Of a stretch of 10,349 nucleotides of DNA, positions 7,320 to 10,349 are shown one piece after another; within the stretch, counting starts at the first letter, position 1; the number at the start of each line of letters is the position of its first letter. This DNA is from Pavlovales sp. CCMP2436 (taxonomy: Eukaryota; Haptophyta; Pavlovophyceae; Pavlovales), in the NCBI GenBank assembly GCA_026770615.1, contig MU631312.1, positions 57,905-68,253 on the forward strand. The letters are read 5' to 3'. A program made the translations under genes and the position numbers. The notes under the pieces were generated by a model that was given only the letters and a program-made list of their open reading frames with translations, did no database searches and was not told the origin of the DNA.

Positions 7320-8045
7320 GGCGCCGGCCCGAGCGCATCCGGGCTCGCGCAGCTCGCGCCGGGGCAGATCCCGTCGGCGTTCCAAAGGGCGACGATGACG
7401 CTCAAGCAGCTCCGGACTCACGCAGCCACCTCCGCGCCGCGGCAGCAGTCCAGCCTGCTCGAGCCGCCGACACCTGGACTCAAGTGAGCAGAGTGGAACC
7501 CGAGTTGGTTCATGGGCGACTTCGCGCTTGCGCAGTCGAACGCCTGGTCGGCGGTGTGGCCGGAGGTGAACGACGCGGAGTTCCAGGCGAGCTTCGAGGC
7601 CGAGCGGACGCGCGCGCTTCAGAGCGCGCCTGGCTGCGTGCTCCCGCTCCACCTGCGCATGCCGCTCGCAGCTCTGCAGGCTGGGCCGCGCCGTCTGTTC
7701 TGTGGCTGGCATATGCTGCACCTGCTGGACAAGAGGAAGGGGGAGCTCTTCGAGGACAGCACCCAGTATTTGGCGCGTGTCAAGTCTGACGTCGACTGCT
7801 ATCGCAAGCGCATCGCCTTCCCCGCAGTCGCCGGCCGCGTGTTTGATGCGATGACCCTCAAAATTGGTACAGAATACAAAGAGCCGCGCGTGGCAGATTT
7901 CCTGCAAGGGTTTCGCGAGCTGAAGCTGTCGTACGTGTTGGTCAACGATAAATGTGCAGGTACCAGGTGGGATGGCCGACCACAACCTCAACCTTTAGGG
8001 CTGGAATGCCGACCTGTTGCAAACGCTGAGCCGCTATATATATAA
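7167..8045 (+). CDS. unknown protein with signal-like N-terminus, one in-frame TGA
   Basis: ATG at 7167 follows GCC and starts a frame to TAA at 8043-8045, broken only by TGA at 7485-7487. The N-terminus, MLRMLR followed by GVLGAAVLVLA, resembles a signal or targeting peptide. A Pro/Ala/Arg-rich linker leads to GLAQLAPGQIPSAFQRATM. After the TGA come FALAQSNAWSAVWPEV, EFQASFEAERTRAL, YLARVKSDVDCYRKRIAFP and PRVADFLQGFRELKLSYVLV, a mix typical of a folded domain. Comparison with the right copy supports this frame in the first block: three changes between them are synonymous, and a 15-base length difference removes exactly five codons. The TGA could be a disabling mutation, or it could be skipped by splicing. 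GTGAGC at 7484 resembles a donor, but the nearest acceptor gives 52 bases and breaks the frame. An AATAAA lies 13 bases after the stop. I recognise no family; this may be an accessory or transposase-like protein of the unit. Confidence 0.5.
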
Positions 8046-8300
8046 AATTAAATGGTTTAATAAAATTGAATGTATATAATAGTATATAAATATTATAACT
8101 AATAATAATATGGTTATTAGTGATACAGATAAGTTACAGACGGTCAGTCCGCTGGCTGCGACTCAACAACGCTTATTAACGGCCTGTAAGACTGCAGTTG
8201 GCCTAGGTAATGGCGAGTCGTCTATAGGCTGCAGCGTCAGCCTCGCCTGAAGCTTGCCTAGCCATTCTTGCGCGCCGCAACCGTCTTGGACCATACCCCA
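8034..8300. other. AT-rich centre of the inverted duplication
   Basis: Bases 8034-8125 are almost pure A/T, in sharp contrast with the GC-rich flanks. They include a hairpin ACTAATAA/TTATTAGT (8098-8105 and 8114-8121, 8-base loop). From 8126 to about 8300 the sequence is mixed and has no visible gene. This centre belongs to neither arm. Confidence 0.7.
8059..8064 (+). promoter_or_regulatory. poly(A) signal AATAAA
   Basis: It lies 13 bases after the stop codon of the 7167-8045 frame, inside the AT-rich stretch. Position and strand fit the 3' end of that gene's mRNA, although AATAAA is not rare in sequence this rich in A and T. Confidence 0.45.
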
Positions 8301-8309
8301 CATGGGATG

Positions 8310-8889
8310 GCGCGGCCTGCAGTGCTGCGAGCGGCATGCGCAGGTGGGGCTGGAGCAGGTCGTCGTAAGCTCACTGAAGCGCGCGCGTCTGCTCGGCCTC
8401 GAAGCTCGCCTGGCACTCCGCGTCGTCCACCTCCGGCCACACTGCCGACCAGGCGTTCGACTGCACGATCGCGAAGTTGGGACTGCTGCCGCGCCGCGGA
8501 GGTGGCGGCGTGAGCCCGGAGCTGCTCAGTCGTGCGTCCCCAGCGTGTCGCACTCGGGACCACGCGCTCGGCCGCGGGCGGCGGCGAGGCGGCGGAGGCG
8601 GCGAGCGCCACGCCACGGCCTCGTCAAGGGGCGCGGCTGCACTGCCGACGCGCCTTGACGTCGCGCCTCGACGTGCACCAGCGCGAGCATCTTGGTCTCC
8701 CTCGCGGTGCCCCGTCCATCTGACGACGGAGCAACTTCACGCTCGAGCCGGCGCGTCGTTGCGCGGCCGCTGGGCGTGGGGCGCCACGCCGGGCGGAGGG
8801 GTGTCGCGCCTGGGCATGCGCGTCTGCGCGAGGACAAGCACCGCAGCGCCGAGCACACTGCTCCCGGTGGCGCGCAGCATGCGGAGCAT
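8310..8889 (-). pseudogene. broken right copy of the 7167-8045 gene
   Basis: ATG at 8889 on the minus strand starts MLRMLRATGSSVLGAAVLVL, nearly identical to the left copy. The frame stops at 8737 soon after RPRNDA, inside a diverged, longer Arg/Pro-rich insert (about 8575-8750). Homology resumes at about 8575 with SNAWSAVWPEVDDAECQASF and EAEQTRALQ, then hits a stop. About 65 bases around the position of the left copy's TGA are missing, and all sequence matching the left copy beyond 7690 is absent. It cannot make the full protein. The copy shows which parts of the family are conserved. Confidence 0.75.
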
Positions 8890-9221
8890 GGCGCTCGCGC
8901 TCGGCCGCGTGAACCGCGCCCTGGTCTCTGGGATACGATTTTTAGGCGTGGCGTGGGTACGATCCCCGATCACTACATACTGGGTACGTGAGAGCATCTG
9001 TAGGGTACGTTTTATCGCTAAATACGTTAGTGCGAGTTTGCGGATACAATTTTCGGTTGAGATACGGATTTGAAGCCTTTTTGGGTACGTTATTCCGAAC
9101 GGCGCGTGTGGATACGATTTTCGGTTGGGATACGATTTTGAAGCCTGTTTGGATACGAACTGAATAAGATCGGGCGGGATACGTCAGCGCACCCACAGGA
9201 TACGTCAGAGCATTTCTTCTG
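8752..9221 (-). repeat. right arm of the 2.4-kb inverted duplication
   Basis: This is the complement of 6808-7319, shorter by one 27-base iteron and one 15-base in-frame piece. It ends outward with the complement of CAGAAGAAATG at 9221. Confidence 0.9.
8931..9204 (-). repeat. CGTAYCC iteron array, right arm
   Basis: On the + strand the motif reads GGRTACG, from 8931 to 9204, with the same spacing as the left arm except for one missing unit. One copy has changed to GGATACA (near 9041), and the copy near 9022 is degenerate. Confidence 0.85.
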
Positions 9222-9269
9222 CTTCAAGCTGTGCAGCAGCAGTGGCATGTGCGGGGGCGAGAGCAGCGC

Positions 9270-9558
9270 CTGCGGCAAATCCAGCGCTGCCGCGGTGCCG
9301 ATAGACGGCACTACCGACTCCTCGGCGGCCGGGTTTGCCGCAGACGCCACTATGGCCGCGACCGCTGCCACATCCGTTGCCACGGCCAACTTGGGGCCTG
9401 TAGGCGGCACCACCAACCCCGCGGCAGCCGCGTCATCGCGCGCGCCAGCGGGCGCGACCACTACCACACCCGTTGCCGCGGCCACGGTGGGGCCTGTAGG
9501 TTGCACTACCGGCCCCGCAGCAGCCGTGTCAGCGGGCGCGCGCGCGGCCGCCCGCGCT
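9270..9558 (-). repeat. 96-99-bp tandem repeat, three units
   Basis: GGGGCCTGTAGG starts at 9393 and 9489 (96 bases apart), and a diverged form starts at 9294 (99 bases earlier). The lengths are multiples of three. On the minus strand the repeated peptide is AAAG-x-VV-x-PTGP-x-x-A-x-AT; on the + strand it is PVGGTTNPAAA-like. Both strands are open, so the coding strand is undecided. Differences between the two best units fall on all codon positions. Confidence 0.8.
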
Positions 9559-9614
9559 GCACCACGCCTGGCGCGCGAAGCCTTGCCCCCGTGGGACTGG
9601 CCACCCGCCGACCG

Positions 9615-10100
9615 CTACCGCCGCGGCGCGAAGGCGACGCGGGCGGTGAGCACGAATATCACGCGCCCCCCGTTCGTGAACCACGGCGCGATCGTGAAGT
9701 CGACGTCGTCCGGAAGCTCCGTCGCCAAAATACCGAAGATTGCTATCACACGCGCACTCCAGTCGTCGCCAGCCGCAGCCACGCCGCACGCGCCCGAGTT
9801 CCACTCCCGCGGCGCACGCTTCTCGACGTTTCGCCCCACGGCGTACGCGTAGCCACCCGCGTTCCACCTCGGCTCCACTCGCACGCCCTGTCCGGGATTG
9901 CAGGTGAGCCACAGTGTGACGAGTAGCTCGACTCCGGACTTGTCAGCCGCGGTCGCGCACGCCGTTGACGGCGCGCGCGGCACAGCGTTGTCAGCCGCGC
10001 TCGTTCTCCTCCACATTCCGCCACGCCTGTCATCGGCCTCATGACCGCGTCGCGGGTGCCCACGCTCTCGCGCGGCGCGGGAGGGAAGTGACGTCGCCAT
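9615..10100 (-). CDS. possible hypothetical protein, 161 residues
   Basis: ATG at 10100 on the minus strand has a strong eukaryotic start context (AAA before, G after). The first 50 residues are Arg/Ala-rich. From about residue 55 the sequence looks like a folded, strand-rich domain: GVELLVTLWLTCNPGQGVRV, GGYAYAVGRNVEKRAPREW, SARVIAIFGILATELPDDVD, TIAPWFTNGGRVIFVLTARV. TAG at 9615 ends it. The same frame continues beyond the stop into the Ala/Val/Pro repeats (9270-9558) as far as the inverted duplication, so the stop may be recent, or the repeat may be a former C-terminal tail. A + strand frame (9247-9852) overlaps and shares third positions, so composition cannot settle the strand. I recognise no family. 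No poly(A) signal is seen downstream. Confidence 0.38.
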   Translation of the reverse strand: MATSLPSRAARERGHPRRGHEADDRRGGMWRRTSAADNAVPRAPSTACATAADKSGVELLVTLWLTCNPGQGVRVEPRWNAGGYAYAVGRNVEKRAPREWNSGACGVAAAGDDWSARVIAIFGILATELPDDVDFTIAPWFTNGGRVIFVLTARVAFAPRR

Positions 10101-10109
10101 TTTCAGACG

Positions 10110-10131
10110 AAAAAAAAAAAAAAAAAAAAAA
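10110..10131 (+). repeat. 22-base A run
   Basis: Twenty-two uninterrupted A residues lie just upstream of the minus-strand ATG at 10100. The run may be the tail of a retroposed + strand transcript, since such tails mark LINE/SINE and processed-gene insertions, or a T-tract in the promoter of the minus-strand ORF. No AATAAA lies shortly before it, and I could not define a target duplication. Confidence 0.7.
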
Positions 10132-10216
10132 TGCAGAATCGCGAATGTTAGTGGAACGGAAACAGACGAACAAAAACGGCGGATGAAGCAAAAGCGGGCG
10201 GGAAGCCGAAACCCGT

Positions 10217-10332
10217 AACCGAAGAGTGATTAATAGCAACAGTGTTGCTATTAATCTGACTCTCGGTTCAACTGGACTGTAAGTCCAATGACTGGACCAC
10301 AGTAGCAAGCGGCTTACCCGTATGACACGGGT
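10217..10332 (+). other. cluster of strong stem-loops, possible structured RNA or element end
   Basis: The first hairpin has 13 perfect pairs, GATTAATAGCAAC with GTTGCTATTAATC, around AGT. It extends, after small bulges, by GAGT/ACTC and AACCGA/TCGGTT to 23 pairs (10217-10268). A second pairs TGGACT with AGTCCA around GTA (10273-10287), and can be enclosed by GGTTCA (10265-10270) and TGGACC (10293-10298). A third pairs ACCCGT with ACGGGT (10316-10332). The sequence continues past the window edge. The short loops are unlike plant or animal microRNA precursors, and no known ribozyme core was recognised. Confidence 0.5.
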
Positions 10333-10349
10333 TGGAACCAGCAAGTGTG

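Larger units (their letters stand above)
6808..9221. mobile_element. inverted duplication of a gene-bearing unit (element or duplicated locus)
   Basis: Two copies of one unit face each other. Each has, from outside in, a sharp end, an iteron array, a gene start and a second homologous block (7360-7690 on the left, complement of 8310-8575 on the right). Between the blocks the right copy has a longer, diverged insert, and the centre (about 7691-8309) is present once. The boundaries could be the ends of a DNA transposon with very long inverted repeats, or the edges of a segmental duplication. The eight flanking bases (GATAGGTT on the left, CTTCAAGC on the right) do not match, so no target duplication supports a single insertion event. 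No recognised transposase domain was seen. Confidence 0.55.

Noticed and set aside
7484..7535. Intron that would remove the in-frame TGA
   Set aside because: GTGAGC to CGCAG gives 52 bases and moves the reading out of the conserved downstream frame. The missing segment in the right copy has different edges.
7065..7991. Uninterrupted 308-codon open frame on the minus strand
   Set aside because: It lies antisense to the 7167-8045 frame, and GC-rich antisense frames often stay open. The five-codon deletion between copies, the start context and the poly(A) signal favour the + strand.
9247..9852. 201-codon open frame on the + strand
   Set aside because: It overlaps the minus-strand ORF with shared third positions and has a weaker start context. 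Its translation is mostly Ala/Thr/Ser repeats. It is not excluded, but less likely.
10272..10288. tRNA-Tyr anticodon arm (loop CTGTAAG)
   Set aside because: No matching D-arm, T-arm or acceptor stem is found at the right distances.

Overview
The window looks like repeat-rich nuclear DNA of a eukaryote. There are no operon-like gene rows, no Shine-Dalgarno-led genes and no recognisable housekeeping gene. Instead it holds short interrupted reading frames, AATAAA poly(A) signals, strong start-codon contexts for eukaryotes, and several nested mobile elements with inverted ends and target-site duplications. Base composition swings between GC-rich blocks, A/C-rich blocks and one short AT-rich island. 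I cannot assign a species; an alga, another protist or a fungus would all fit. All protein calls rest on reading the translations by eye, and no homology search was possible.

Layout. Positions 1-2868 are mostly non-coding: one copy of a 54-bp direct repeat at the left edge, an A-rich 58-bp tandem repeat (732-924), a 12-bp GC-rich minisatellite (1211-1309) that may lie inside a small minus-strand ORF, a 99-codon open stretch without ATG (1669-1965), and a GC-rich gene-free stretch. From 3035 to about 5500 there is a decayed, A-rich, gag-like coding region on the + strand with many stops and frame changes. It is split by a complete-looking 975-bp DNA transposon (4306-5280) with 13-bp inverted ends, a near-perfect 8-bp target duplication and a broken zinc-finger ORF. 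A 158-bp MITE-like element (5550-5707) follows. Next comes a second decayed ORF (5747-6653) that begins with the other copy of the 54-bp repeat and carries a zinc-finger motif. It is followed by two strong hairpins in its presumed 3' region.

The main structure is 6808-9221, a 2.4-kb inverted duplication. Each arm starts at the same sharp boundary, carries an array of about a dozen CGTAYCC motifs nested in a 68-bp higher-order repeat, and then a gene start with a hydrophobic N-terminus. The left copy (7167-8045, +) is nearly open to a stop codon followed by AATAAA, with one in-frame TGA. The right copy (minus strand) is broken. The arms converge on an AT-rich centre.

The right flank (9222-10349) carries a possible minus-strand gene (9615-10100), a 96-99-bp in-frame tandem repeat, a 22-nt A run, and a cluster of strong stem-loops that runs to near the window edge.

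There is no sign of a pathway. The parts fit a graveyard of nested transposons, in which the inverted duplication with its iteron array and unknown protein family is the least explained piece.
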